The notes beneath the pieces were generated by a model. That model saw only the letters and a program-made list of their open reading frames with translations, was not told the DNA's origin and ran no database searches. Below, in pieces: positions 1 through 12,911 of a stretch of 64,000 bases of DNA. How positions within the stretch are numbered: position 1 is the stretch's first letter; each line of letters begins with the position of its first letter. The DNA comes from Nymphalis io (lineage: Eukaryota > Arthropoda > Insecta > Lepidoptera > Nymphalidae): contig NC_065904.1 in assembly GCF_905147045.1 (NCBI RefSeq), positions 10,106,001-10,170,000 on the forward strand, read 5' to 3'. The position numbers were made by a program, and so were the translations under genes.

Positions 1-122
1 CCTAATAGTTATACACTGGCTCACTCAACTTTTTAACCGAGTCACAAGAATACTTATTGCTGTTGGGCGGTAGAATATCTCATAATCAAGTGGTACCCAA
101 ACGGGCTTGTACAGACCCTACC
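1..122 (-). repeat. Rep-D fragment
   Basis: Reverse-strand fragment of the Rep-D family, recognised by the shared blocks 'cactggctcactca', 'gcggtagaatatct' and 'ggtaccc', which recur in the same order at 30060-30205 and 40320-40410. It is diverged and cut by the window edge. Confidence 0.6.
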
Positions 123-181
123 ATAAAGTAAAATAATTTTTATTACTTTGTTAGGTACAAATAACCCAAACATAATTTGAT

Positions 182-454
182 GAGCCGGTTGGCGTGGTTG
201 GTAGAACACTTGCCTTTCACGCCGAAGGTTGTGGGTTCGATTCCCACCCAGGACAGACATTTGTGTGCATGAACATATCTGTTTGTCCTGAGTCTGGGTG
301 TAATTATCTATATAAGTATGTATTTACAAAAAGGAAAGTAGTATATGTAGTATATCAGTTGTCTGGTTTCCATAGCACAAGCTTTGTACAAGCTTAATTT
401 GGGATCAGATGGCCGTGTGTGAAAAATGTCCCGGTATATTATTATTATTATTAT
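182..454 (+). repeat. SINE-A, full-length tRNA-derived SINE
   Basis: The head looks like a tRNA: an A-box-like segment 'tggcgtggttggtaga' and a B box 'ggttcgattcc' with an anticodon-loop-like 'ctttcac', as in tRNA-Glu. A shared body (cagacatttgtgtgcatgaa, gagtctgggtgtaattat, gggatcagatggccgtgtg) leads to an (ATT)n tail. Other copies lie at 6420-6658, 25462-25732 and, on the minus strand, 62379-62645. The tRNA-Glu ancestry is an inference from the loop. Confidence 0.85.
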
Positions 455-1904
455 AGTTTTTGTATTATAATAAGTTATTTCTCAATAACTAAATTTTGAA
501 TTTTAAGTTATAGTAGAATTTCTAAATAGAATATCGTAGTAGTTATCGCCCTACACTTCATCGACTAATTGGTAATCAGGGAAGGTGTTCTAAAATTCTT
601 AGTTCACAAACGTTCCTGCATAGTCCAATACTTTTGTGAAAGAGAAAAAAATACTAATTACTAAATAGTCGGGCGATAGATTTAGCGAGTTTATATTTGT
701 AGCTCACTGTACTGTACTGTACTGTACTGTATTAAAAATGTGCACGTCGTAATGTATCAACTCGTTTGTTTTTCGAAAATGCATCTAATTTTCGAAAATA
801 TATATATGTTGAAAAACGACTGCCAATACTATTTTTTTTTTTATTAATTGTTAGTAAGGCTTTGGGCCAGGTTATAAATTGCGCAAATGGCCCTTCATTA
901 ATCCAAATAAGAATGCCATATGTCGATGATCATGGAAGAAATTATAATATTCCAGACAAGCTGTATCCTTTTAACAACCGTAAATGCTGCCAAAATTATT
1001 ATCTACTGATACAAAAGCATTCTGTTCTGTCAATAAGGTGCATAAAATCGGTGTGATAGATTCTTAAACTGGCGCGTTGAAACGAAAGAACAAACTATTC
1101 ATAATCTTTATATTACAGGTTGCTTATATTTAGCATGGTATTATTTTTTCTTATGAATTTGTTTTACTTTCATTATATTCTTCTATTGTTGTACCACCTT
1201 CTTATATTTCCGTTTCGTTGAAAGGTCAACTGTTAGAGAATGTGTTACCAACCTTTTGTTTAACGCGATTATGTCAGCTATTTGTGGCATTTTGTTAGTC
1301 AATAAAGCTTTTTTAAATAAACTAATTTTCGAATGTGATCGATATTCGAACATAATCATTACTGAAAAGAGGAAAACATATATAAAGTTGCACGTTTCGA
1401 ACATTCTATTTCTCTTATTTCCAAAAATTTTCTATTGATAATACTATCACTACCAATAAAAAAATAATTGAAAATCGGTTGTCAAACAAGAAAGGAAAAA
1501 ATACCGAACTATGTTTATCTTTGTAATAAATAGAAAAAATATAATATTAGTTCAACTAAAGAGCTTTATCATAATGAGTATAATTAGCAAATATATCACA
1601 TGACCATTAAAGCTTACTCAATTTTCGTACTAAATAATACCAGATGACATTTTGATAAATATACAACTTGCTAGTAATATGTGAATAGACTTCGTAACAA
1701 TGGATCGCGAAGCGAAAATATTTTGCACGAAGCCTGGAAGTCTTTTATTCACATGACAAACGCGGTCGTTGATCACAAATTCAGTATACTAAGTGTATTA
1801 AATATCTACGTTGTATGAAATATTACGATAACGGGATCTATTGTAATATTTAACGTAAACATATTTTCAATAAAAGAACATACTAAGTAGAGCTTGATAC
1901 AATT
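455..1904. other. AT-rich intergenic stretch, no gene supported
   Basis: No exon or RNA gene can be defended here. The only open stretch of note is 766-1056 (+), which reads like a hydrophobic leader followed by a Cys-containing segment. It has no ATG in a good context; see the findings. Confidence 0.6.
706..730. repeat. (ACTGT)5 microsatellite
   Basis: Five perfect tandem copies of a 5-bp unit. Confidence 0.9.
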
Positions 1905-1913
1905 AATTACTTG

Positions 1914-2035
1914 GTGGTAGGGCTGTGTAATGCCCATCTAGATAGCTACCACCCCAACATCACATATTCTACCACCAACCAGCAATACATAGTATTATTG
2001 TGTTTGTTCGAAACGTGAGTGAGTCATTATAATTA
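1914..2035 (+). repeat. Rep-D fragment, 5' part
   Basis: Begins 'ggtggtagggct' and continues with diverged Rep-D blocks up to 'gtgagtgagtcattataattacag'. It lacks the 3' half and the A-rich tail. Confidence 0.65.
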
Positions 2036-4284
2036 CAGTAATAAATTTTATAGTAAAGTATTTAGATGAACTCATCAACCTGTCATATATCTCGCTATCC
2101 ATTAGGCTAGGACACAGTCCAGATCGATTCATAAATACCAAATTTATATCTCATAACAAATGTAAGTTCTTACCACATAGATGAAACAATACTCATAAGT
2201 CATAACTCTTTGCAAATGACCGTTGCGTATTACACAGAACAATAGTATTACGAAGTTAGGTTCACTTGATTAATTATATTCTCGAAAGTACGTTCTCAAG
2301 AAATCAACGTTCATACTCAAACAAAAAAAAACAAATGGTTAGAGGTTAGTACAACAAAAACAAGGTTAGAGGTTATTATTGAGCAATTTAAAGACAGTTT
2401 TTTAATGTCTTTATCTGTTAAAAAAATTGCAAGCGTTTTATGTATACTGTTTGACAAAGCGATCGGCTGTTCAAGTTCGGCTGACGTTTGTGGTGTCCAA
2501 CAACGCTTGTCATATTATATATTTATATAAATGTATTACACGAACGAGTAACTTAACAGAACAGATGTTTAGCGCTAGTTTTTTATATGTCTAAAGAAGG
2601 TAAAGGGGTAAAAAAAATTCGTTGAAATATTTTAAACTTAACAAAACTACTCGATTCACTCAATTAATTCAAATATGGTGATGAAAACGGTACTTAGTAA
2701 TTCGATAATATTTAAATTAAATATTATGTAATTGTAATCCCAAAACAATAAAATTTGATACAATTGATAGACGATTTTATCTCTTAACTGTTAACATAGA
2801 ATCTTTTCATTCTCATTGTAACGTGTGAACTTGCCATTCGTAAAGTGCTACACGCGCAATTCAAAATGAAATTTTTATTGTTAAAATTTTCCGTGCCTTT
2901 GCGATTTCTAATGAAACAAATTTGAACTATAACTTTTGTTTCTTTTTATTTAATGGCACTTAGCCATCCAATCCGTAAGTGGTGTGAACCACTGCGCCCA
3001 CGGCACTGGCACTGGCACCGCAACTGCTTATCGGGATGAAAGATATGTCCCATGTGTCTGTATATGTAATTATATATGTCAAGTCTATAAAATTGCACTA
3101 GTTCATTAAAACGAAAAAACAGTGATACGATTTATTGTTTTTTTTTTGCGAATAACAACCAATTCTGCAAGTAAAGCCTTAAAACCGGTTGACAGGTTTT
3201 TTGTCGGGATGCCACACATATTTAATTCATGTTAAGGAAACTGAACAAACGCTGAAACGAGACAATGACGCAATTATTTCCGTTAACAATGCTTCTTTTT
3301 GTATATATCTTGGGAAGAAATTATTAAGACCAATTTCATTCGCCGTGTAATTGCATATATGTTTTATTAAAATCAAAATAACTACATAACATTTTTTTCT
3401 ATATAGAATAGGAAGACGGATGAGCATATGTGTCACCTGATGGTAAGTGGTCACCAACGCCCATAGACATAAGAACATTAACATAGCGATAAAGCCTTCC
3501 TATTCTATAAATTTTTTTTTTTTTGTTACTTATTGAAATAGATTTAAATGTTCGAAAATCAACGATCGTCTAAAAATTAAAATCAATAAGACGTCTTAAC
3601 TGCACGCGCATTGTGTTAACCATTATATAAGTGTGAAATAATATTGTATAAGCAATTGTAATCCTTATCTTTAAACTAGGAAAACCTGCATTATAAGGAC
3701 CAGTACCTTTCCAAAAATAGAATCATTAAACTAATATAGTTTTACTTTAGTTTTCTGTGCTGATGTTATAAACCTATCTATATATTTCCTAATACATCTG
3801 CTATATTAAGCACTAAAACAATTTTTAATTAATATATTTCTATTTACAAAACACTAAACTTCCACTTAACTACTAATGTCCGCTTTTACGTTGGTTATAA
3901 GTTTCCTATAAACTCGCCGACATTAAAAACGCCATTTTTTACGAATCTTATGTAAGCCGTAAACTATTTAAGATTGACCAATGATATCACGTCCATTCAA
4001 TGCCAAAGTTGTTAATTTGTCTTTAATTTCTTATAGTTGGAATATATAAAATATTTACAGAAAACTTATGTTCAGAAGGTATTAGGTATTAATTCGCTGT
4101 GTTTTCAAAAAAATATATATTTTGTGATTGCACAGATCCATTCTATACACACATACTAATGTATATGGCTATTTGACAATACTAACCTAACTTAGCTTTA
4201 TATATTCAACGCAAGTTTATACATTTAAAGTTAAGTATTAAAAATTAAAAATTTGTAGTTAAGTGGACATTAGTAGTTAAGTTA
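2036..4284. other. AT-rich intergenic stretch with one Rep-D relic
   Basis: No coding exon is supported. A short, internally deleted reverse Rep-D copy lies at about 3404-3520 (tctatatagaataggaag ... caccaacgcccatagaca), flanked by poly-T. The rest is unstructured AT-rich sequence. Confidence 0.6.
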
Positions 4285-4633
4285 ACTGCCTCGTTGGTTT
4301 AGTGGCTTGATATAAGGCCGCAGACCCAGAGGTCCTGGGTTCAATTCCCAGGTCGGGCCAATAAAAAAAAAGTTATTGGGTTTTTCTGTCAGAAAATTCT
4401 CAGTAGCAGCCCGGAGGCTGGAAGTTGGAAGTGTGTACACTCCCGTGCCTCGGAGAGCACGTAAAGCCGTTGGTCCTGCACCTGAACTCTTTCCAGTCGT
4501 GTCGGATTGCCGTCCCATCAGATTATGAGAGTTAGGTGCACTGTAATATTTCCTGCGTAGTTGGCTAATCTCACTTGAGATTCGCCGCCGTGGCCGAAAT
4601 CGGTCTGGAGGACATTATTATTATTATTATTAT
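4285..4633 (+). repeat. SINE-C, full-length tRNA-derived SINE
   Basis: tRNA-like head with A-box-like 'tggtttagtggc' and B box 'gggttcaattcccaggtc', then a conserved body (ttctcagtagcagcccgga, ctctttccagtcgtgtcgga, gccgtggccgaaatcggtc) ending in (ATT)n. Copies recur at 12064-12386 and, reversed, at 9168-9489, 20300-21245 and 45536-45845. This is the best-preserved copy in the window. Confidence 0.85.
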
Positions 4634-5617
4634 ACATTTCAAATTTATGAAAATGAAATTCGGAATCAGTACATTTCACTTCGTATATATACATAGTGTT
4701 ATTATTATATTGGAAAGCGCAACGTTGCTACAAAACGCGTTATCGATAACTAAAATGGTGCGTGCCTAGATTGTGCATTGTTATAACTATGTAGGAATCG
4801 ATTTCACCTAACGTTGCGAATATTGCGCTAAGCAAAGATATTCGAGACCAATTGCTGATATTAATCAACTGGATAGTTGGATTGATGATATTATTATATT
4901 TGTTTATATTTCATTGTTTAATTTCTGCGGTATCAAATCGGCTAGTTTGAAGTTTTTAAATAAAATGAAAAACAAAACATATTAAGCAATAAAGTTCAGT
5001 CCATTCATATTTTCTCTTCAACTTAAAGTTTCATGATGAGATTTCATTTAATTTTCTTGCAAAAATAATAAGTTTGACATATCAGGCGTATCCCTTAGTA
5101 TTAGGGTCTCGTCGCTTATTAGTGACTGCCTGTATTGTCAGCAAATAGGTTTATTCGCCTACCGTTAATGGCGATAACTAACAATCATGACCGAAGGATC
5201 TATCGTGAAAGGTAGGTGTTACGTAACTGACCGGCTTACTATGACGACATTAGGTTCGTTACGTCATCATATATTCACGTCCCTCTCTAATATAGGTCGA
5301 AATACACATATTATATCTCCATTTCACTCGCACCCATCTAGGTTAGTATATAAACATAATTTCCTGTTTAATTCGGCTTAAGTTAAATTGATGATTTTTA
5401 ATTTCACTTCCTGAAGTCATTAATTTTATCAATTATACACCTGATTACGATAGTTAATTTCATATGTAAATTTTGTGATAAAATCTATAAATTTTAATAT
5501 AATATGATCGGAATACATTTATTATAACAAAGACAAGTATTTTTTTATTTCCGAATATTAATAATTATCGGGTATCAATTATTTTTTTTAAATTAAAATT
5601 GCCCTTTTTAAATATAG

Positions 5618-5775
5618 TGGTAGGCAGACCACCCGCCCGATGGTCAGACGATTTTAGGAAAATGGCAGGTGCTCAATGGATGCGATTAGCACAGGACCGG
5701 GAGAATTGACGCGTCTGTGAGGAGGCCTATGTCCAGCAGTGGATTAATTTGGGCTGAATATGATGATGATGAAAA
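5618..5775 (+). mobile_element. RTE-type LINE, 3' terminal fragment (decayed)
   Basis: Frame-by-frame translation gives the typical RTE C-terminus: a GRP-x-RWSDD-like start, an 'AGAQWMRLAQDRE' core and a 'YVQQW' end. The expected Trp codon after 'EN' is TGA. The copy ends in a (TGA)n-like tail at about 5760-5774. It is only the last ~45 codons of the reverse-transcriptase ORF, so a 5'-truncated dead copy. Confidence 0.75.
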
Positions 5776-6412
5776 ATAAAACAACTGTCTTCATGTCATC
5801 AGTGCACTTGGCTGAAGAGCGCCTAACGATAGGTTTACCATCCAATGACAATTTTTCGAAATTTATGACTCGAAAATGAGTTGCTCTATTTCAAATGTCT
5901 GAGACATAAATTATCTTCTGTTTTCACCAATGCATTCTTAATAATGTTGTTCTTGTAATTCTTGTTAATGCTTACATAAAAATATTTTACCTTATTAAAA
6001 TAGCTCTTAACATTTAACAGATATATTTCTTTTTGTCTTTATTTGATCATACACACGCTTCTGACTTCCTCATCTCGAAATTTTAGTTTCAACATTATTT
6101 TCAAGTGCGTGTAATAAAAATATGTCTAGTTCGGACATACAATAACTGACCAGGAAACGTGATTGCAAGGACAGTTCTTACTTTCACCACCTTTCTATTC
6201 GACGATCATCTCACAGATGCGGCTAAAATTATATCGAAGTTATAAGGTATTAATACGAACAACTCTCGCTTAAAAAATTAATTAATCAAGGTAGATATTT
6301 AATTAGCGTTGTTGTGTTTTTAAAGTTTGCTAATTGTTAAGAATAGTGTAAATCTGGGTGGAAACCCACTCACCTTTTATCCCATCACTAAACAATATAG
6401 CCTTGTAGTTTC
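5776..6412. other. AT-rich intergenic, nothing recognised
   Basis: No open frame with coding character, no repeat shared with the rest of the window and no RNA gene signature was seen. Confidence 0.5.
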
Positions 6413-6419
6413 TAAGTTT

Positions 6420-6658
6420 GACGAGCCGATTGGCGTGATTGGTAGATACTTGCCTTTCACGCTAAAGGTTCGATTCCCACCCAGGAAAGACATTTGTGTG
6501 GATAAACATGTCTGTTTGTCTTGAGTCTGGGTGTAATTATCTATAAAAGTATGTATTTACAGAAGAAAAGTAGTATATGTAGTATATCAGTTTTCATAGC
6601 ACAAGTTCTGCTTAATTTGGGACCGTGTGTGAAAAATGTCCCAGGATATTATTATTAT
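6420..6658 (+). repeat. SINE-A copy with 7-bp target-site duplication
   Basis: Same tRNA-like head and body as 182-454, with small internal deletions, ending in (ATT)n. It is flanked by 'taagttt' at 6413-6419 and 6659-6665, which reads as a target-site duplication, though the last bases overlap the A/T-rich tail. Confidence 0.85.
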
Positions 6659-6665
6659 TAAGTTT

Positions 6666-8140
6666 CCCTTTAAAGGGAGAGCCAATGTGTTAACAGTTAC
6701 ATAATACATAACCGTCTTACGGATATATGTTAACTATATAAGGCATGGATAATTGGTCAATGCCTCCAACATAGCCAACGGCCAACGGCTATGAACTACG
6801 AGGACCACTTATCAGAGGCTCATTTGTTTTTGTCTTCCAACTGTTTCTTTGAATTGATAATTATTGATATATGATTGATGAAACTGAGTTTTTTTGAGCG
6901 TTCGTTTCGTTTTATTTCGATTCAGTGGTTGCTTTGCAAATAATTTATCTAATGTAAATAACGATCTCAGAGTGTTTTCAAATTTTACTTTATTAAAGTA
7001 TATTTTGATATCGAGTATAATATTGTCGATAATTAAGAAAATAAATATATTATCCAATGATTTAATTGTAACTCTTATCAAATAATAATCAATTCATAAA
7101 TATTATAAATACATCTGTATAAATAAATAAAATTAAAGTTTCTGTACGTGATTTGAAAATAACTACCTCGTTTTAATTTAAAGTGGCAATTTGCAAGTTA
7201 CCAGAAAACAACCAGTATTTCTGTCTGTCTTTATGTTTGCCCGTGAAAATTTTCAAAAAGGCGAAAATTAAATGTATTTAATATATGATATGATATGCAT
7301 GCAAGCAAATGCAATATTTATTTATTATAAGGAGTAATCCAAGGCACCGTTTAGTTTATATTTCATCAAAATCGATTGTCTATCAAAACTTATAAGAACT
7401 TATAGTTTACTTACGTACATATTTATTTCATGTATAATAAAAATTGAACGCGGATAAAACCACGTGACACATTTAGTGTTCAAAATAAATAGGTTAATTT
7501 TTTTTTCTTCTATACATCTTGTTTTAAATCTTTTTATATTAAAATAAAATACAAAAATTAAACAATGCAACTCGTTAATATGACTTTAATCAGCGTTTCA
7601 GGAACCTTATAAACGTTGTTTTAGCGGGTGATTAGTTAACAATGTTGTGTCTTCTTCTTTCAAATGTCAAAACAATAATCATAGAAAGAGATAAATCAGT
7701 CCTAACAGTCGCTAAGCAACGTATATAAGCGAGGCCATAATATAACATTACTAACACAATTTTAGCGAAGTATATTTTTTTATCTTCAGTATTTTTTCCT
7801 TAAATGATGACGAAATTATACATAATACCGTTTACTTTTTGCCTTGTAAAGAAATGTTTAAGTTTAAGAAACGAGTGTCACTTGAATTATTAAAGTTTAT
7901 GAGAGGTGTGTTGTAAACATAATGCGCGGTTACCTAAGCGGCGCGGCGGTCGGCGCATCCTTTCACTAGCATAGCGGTAATAAGACTGATTCTCTAATGA
8001 ACACGTAGCTTTATACTGCTATTATTTGAATATTATAATTACAAATGACTTTTTTGTAACTATTGGAGTGATGGTCAATGATATAATATATAAGTAGTTT
8101 AAACACACAAATTATTTTTATTAGTATATTGTGTGAATAT
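6666..8140. other. AT-rich intergenic, nothing recognised
   Basis: No gene is supported. A short GC-rich patch at about 7925-7965 (gcggcgcggcggtcggcgc) stands out against the AT-rich background but is not in a readable exon. Confidence 0.5.
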
Positions 8141-8182
8141 AAATGATAAGGCTAGAGAAGTCTTTCTCTAGCCTTATCATTT
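8141..8182. repeat. Perfect inverted repeat (19-bp arms)
   Basis: Arms at 8141-8159 and 8164-8182 are exact reverse complements around a 4-base loop (gtct). See the findings. Confidence 0.95.
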
Positions 8183-9167
8183 AGAGAGAAGTTAAAGGCC
8201 TGTGTGTAGTGTGGGTCATTGAAGATTTGTCTAAAGAGAGTTATGAAAAGAACTAGCAGTACGATACTATAAGAACTCACTTATGAAATGAAATGTTGAC
8301 AGCCAACTTATGGTGATATACTATGATATTGATTGATTGATATGTGTAAAATGGAAACAAAGGTTTCGAAATATAAATTATAAATATAAATTAAATACAA
8401 TTTAGTAATGAACTGATAGTATGTAGTAGTGAATAGCCAGTCGAAAGTCAGCCTTAGCACGAAAAAACGTTAGCGGCGATCCGACCGATTACTGACATAA
8501 TACTAGAGATTACTCACGAACTTACTCGTAGAAGTGTAACGTGATAATAGAGAACAGACTTTAATATGCTTATCACGTGATTAAAAATTTACATTCTCTA
8601 ATCGTCATATGTATTAAAAAATGTTTTTTATCGTTTAAATTTTTAATTATATTATTTCGTTAAAAACGTTATCGTGCTGTCGAAATACATAATGCGTGAC
8701 TAAATAATGAGCGAGTAACCTCCACGGAATTAAATTCCAAATTTTACCAGCGATATATTTCCGCGTGGAGTTAGTGCTTTCTATTTTGCCCAATTAAAGA
8801 TTAATTCAAAATATTATTGTCGCCCCAGGGCTCTAGCTAAATCTATATTAAATTTATTCAAAATCGTTACACTGGTTTAGTTGTAAAATTGTAACGAACT
8901 TTCTTATATATAATATGTTGTTGTAATACATATAGATACTCCATAGAACGCCTTGTCATTCAAGGATGGACCGACCAAATAAAAACAACTGTTGGCAGTC
9001 CCTTGCATGAATGAACCAGGCTCACCACTAACAGGGACATATGGCGAAGGCTCGTGAGGCGAATAACATCTGCGCCGAACAATTCATAATACTTCATGGC
9101 GACCACGACCGCTCTGACTAGAGTATCACGACGAAGAAGAAGAAATAGTACAGATGATGATTCCTGA
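8183..9167. other. AT-rich intergenic with an unexplained GC-richer patch
   Basis: 8183-8955 shows nothing recognisable. From about 8960 to 9167 the composition becomes GC-richer and abuts the 3' end of a reversed SINE-C. It reads open on the minus strand but matches no family I know, so it may be an unrecognised repeat. Confidence 0.45.
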
Positions 9168-9489
9168 CGAATTTCGGCCACCTTAGCCAACATCAAGGGA
9201 GAGCCAACTGCGCAGGACATAGTATAGTGCACAAGTGTGTGCGCAAACACAGGTGCACTGTATATTCCCTCATTCTCATAATCCGATCGGACGACAAATC
9301 TGACACGACTAAAAAAAGTCCAGCAAGGACCAACGGCTTTATGTACTTCCCGAAGGTGAGAGCTCACATTTCTAACTTTCACACTTCGGGCTGCTACTGA
9401 GAATATTTTGAAAAATCTAAAAAATCATATCAGTTAAGCAGTCCGAAATGGGGTTTGAACTCAGGGCTTCGGTATCTGCGGCCTTATAA
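9168..9489 (-). repeat. SINE-C copy
   Basis: Reverse copy with the diagnostic blocks 'atttcggccacctta', 'ataatccgatcgga', 'aaggaccaacggcttta', 'cgggctgctactgagaat' and the head at the right end. Diverged. Confidence 0.75.
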
Positions 9490-12058
9490 GTTAATATAGA
9501 GTAAAGTTAGACTATTAACCGTATCATCAAAGGTAGTGCTAGTGCAAGCTGGCTAGTAATTACTTATAGCTTCAATTAGGTTCGCTCACTCACTTCCATT
9601 ACGAACTCGACAGTAAAAAACGTCTATAGTTTATTCCAAACATAAGAGAAGTAAAGACATATGAACAACTTTGAAATCATGAATAATCTATGATATTCAC
9701 TATGGATTTACGAAAAAATGGCGTTTTGAATGTAGGTGAAATTGTTATCGGAAATTTGGAAGTAAATTAAAAAAAACACATATAAGTTGTTAAATGGAAT
9801 GCTCTAAGACTTTTTCTCAAAAGTAGAGAAGCCTTAGTTAGATAGACATATCCCAGCATAGGACCATTTATAGGTTAATTCTTGTTTTTTAATATAAATT
9901 CTAATGTAGCAGTATATAGCCAGTGGAAAGTCAGTCCTAGCACGAAATGTCGTTAGCGGCGATCCGAACAATCCGAGTACAATATATCAAGAAATGTTTA
10001 TAGTGAATAACATATATAGCAGAGCTATTAGCAAATAGTATGGAATTTGTAAATCTAAGGCTTATTTAATAATATCCTGGGGCATTTTTCACATACGGCC
10101 ATTTGTTAACACGGTGGTCCCAATACGTGAATCTTAATCGAAGATTGTGGGTTCAAATCCGGCAAGCACCACTGAATTTCATTTGCTACATACCGTTAGG
10201 AGTCCTGTATGTTTTTAATGGAAATTGGTCACTTGTTTATATATTAACCCGCATAGAAGCAGCATAATTGAAAAAGCTCTTAGATTTCTTCTCAAAAGTA
10301 GAGAAGCCTTTGTTAGATAGCCATATCCCAGCTGGGCCATTTACAGGCTAATTTTTGTTTTTTAATATTCCATAAATATCTATGTGCATTGCTACACATA
10401 TAATAACTACACACACTAACAAAGATATAGAAAATAAATTGAGTCCAAAACTTTATCGTAAAATATAAATGAGAGGTTATATAATTTATTATACAATATT
10501 ATAAAACACAGATTGTATTTATAAATATATACTTCCTGATAATAATCTTTGAACATCTGCTTTTTAATTTCAACAGAAAACATTTATTAGGTGCTTGTGA
10601 TATAATTGATTTGGAATAAACCTGCCATGAATTGGTACTACGCGGTGAAGCAGCGAAAGTGAACGGTGTGATCTCTACCATCCGATAACAGTCATCTGGT
10701 TTGGTTTTCATATTATACAAGCTATGAGTAGGCTTTAACCTAATAACATTGTTACTTTTTTCTTCGTTTTTTTTTTTTTAATTTGTTTCAGTCAAAGGTA
10801 TCAATGATTTAAGCTTTTGTAAAAAAATAGCTATCTATGTATTTGTTCTTTGATTAAACACATTTCGACTGGTTTCTTTTATCAATTTATGAATATGGCA
10901 AGTCATGACTTTTTTTAATTCATGATATATCTTTCTTTCTTAGTGAGAGTTACCAACCAAGTTGTCTACACCTTGAATTTTAAAGTATACCATGGCGGCA
11001 AATCTTATAGACTAATCTCTTTTATCTTACTACATAGTCCGATAAGACGATAATGAACAAATGGAGAAAAATCCAGCGCAAGATTATCGGCCTACACTGA
11101 CAACTTGCTAGCTCCAATATACCATCTTAAGTAAAACTTAAAAGCCAATACATTAATGCATAATATAATTATCATGACCGATAAGCTGCGCCCGAAAACG
11201 TTCTTCAGTTTGAAAGCACCTATAAAACAACTAGACTAGAAAAGTTTATCACAAATTTATAACCTCATGATTTATTAACCACAATTGTAAAACAAATTCA
11301 ACAACAAATTCAACATATAATTTATTTTTCGTCCACTTCATTTAGCTGCGAAAATATTTTAATCTTTACGTACACTTTTACTTTGATATCTATACTATGA
11401 TAAATTGCTAATTTTAAGATCCAAATCAGATTGAAAAAAAAATTGCGATGTTTATAAACTCTTAAAGGATATGAGAAAGTTTATATACTGTAACATCACG
11501 TTATAACGCCTCACAGATAAACTATTTTAAAAAACACATACATTACCTTAATTAAACAATTTTTTTTAAAATATATTTTGCCGTTTTAATTGTCATTCTA
11601 TTTAAGTTGCATTTTCTTAGATATTTTACAATAATTGGTCCAACGATTGTCTGAAAGAGATGCTTTATCGAACAAGGTGTACCTTGACACCTTATTACAG
11701 TGTAAATATGTCAAGTATGTTATATGTTTTGGAAGAACGTAATAAAGAATACAATAACAAGAAACTTAAATCAAGAGGCTTAAAAATCTTCCACAAGTGA
11801 ATATATAATAAGTGTAGATATAAAATGATATGCTCTGCATAATCGGCCTTTGAACTCTAATGGAGTCGGTAAAAGTAATATTACATAATGAGCCGGTTTT
11901 GGTACGGTTCACATATTATTGTTTGCGTAATGCGAACAAATTTCTTGACCGCTTCGCTGGATAGACGGAATGATGAGATCTTATACATTGAAAATAAATC
12001 TTTTATAACAATAATGATATATACTAGCATTACTAATTACTTGTTATAAATAATGATT
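9490..12058. other. AT-rich intergenic with SINE relics
   Basis: Relics include a SINE-B-related tail at about 9820-9885 and 10283-10350 (both 'tctcaaaagtagagaagcct'), a reversed SINE-A end at 10072-10105 next to a SINE-B head at about 10110-10180 (gtgaatcttaa...gggttcaaa), and AT-rich filler. No exon is supported. Confidence 0.55.
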
Positions 12059-12063
12059 GTGTC

Positions 12064-12386
12064 GTTCGTTTTGTGGCTAAAAATAAGGCCTTAAATCCAG
12101 AGTTCCCGGGTGGGTCCGATAAAAACTATTTGAGTTTTTCTGTAGAAGATTCTCAGCAGCAGCCCGGAGTCTAAATGTATAAGTACACCACCGTACTTCG
12201 GAAAACACGTAACGCCGTCCTGCGCCTGAACTCTTTCCAGTCGTGTCGGATTGCCCTCCCATCGGATTGTGATAGTGAGGAAACAGAGAATGTATCAGGT
12301 TTTGCGCCCACCCTTAAGTGCTATAATATGTGTATAGTTAGCTAATCTTTCTTGAGATTGCCTGCCGTGGGAGAAATGAACTAACT
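12064..12386 (+). repeat. SINE-C copy, 5'-eroded
   Basis: Carries 'ttctcagcagcagcccgga', 'ctctttccagtcgtgtcgga', 'gttagctaatctttcttgagatt' and a decayed tRNA-like head. Its (ATT)n tail is lost. Confidence 0.75.
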
Positions 12387-12902
12387 CAGGGTGTACAGTC
12401 AGCTAGCCACTCGACCGACACAGTAAAGGTTAAAATATAATTATTCTAATTAATGCAAATAAATCTAATAATCAGTAATTAATGCTTAACATTCAATTTC
12501 TTAAATAACCAGTGACTTTGTCTGTTTAATTACTAATTCGATACTACTAAGATGGTATTAGTTGTAAGTATGTTATGTATCCAAGCTAATTTGAATCAGC
12601 AGATTGTATCTTTGACCTATTATTATACTATATAAGAAATTATAATAAAATTTAAATTATACGTTTTTATTTTACACTACACTATCAATTTACTAAAATT
12701 ATCTTATATCCATAATCAATACTTTACTTGAGTCAATGCCAAGCATAGACTTAAAAAGCAAACTCAGAAGCTTAAAACGTTTAAAAACGCGCATCCGTAA
12801 TATAGAGTATTACATACCTAACGCTCTAATTTATTATTAAATTATTAAACTATTGTTAATAATAAGTGCGAATATGTAATCTATCAAATAAGTTAAACAA
12901 GG
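12387..12902. other. AT-rich intergenic, nothing recognised
   Basis: No gene, RNA or repeat shared with the rest of the window was seen. Confidence 0.5.
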
Positions 12903-12911
12903 GCACGAATA

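Noticed and set aside
240..252. Possible real tRNA gene (A and B boxes present)
   Set aside because: The same head recurs in several copies with a common 200-bp body and (ATT)n tail; it is a SINE. No acceptor-stem pairing typical of a functional tRNA was found at any of the heads.
8960..9382. 140-residue minus-strand open frame
   Set aside because: It crosses the boundary into a SINE-C copy, so at least the upstream half is repeat.
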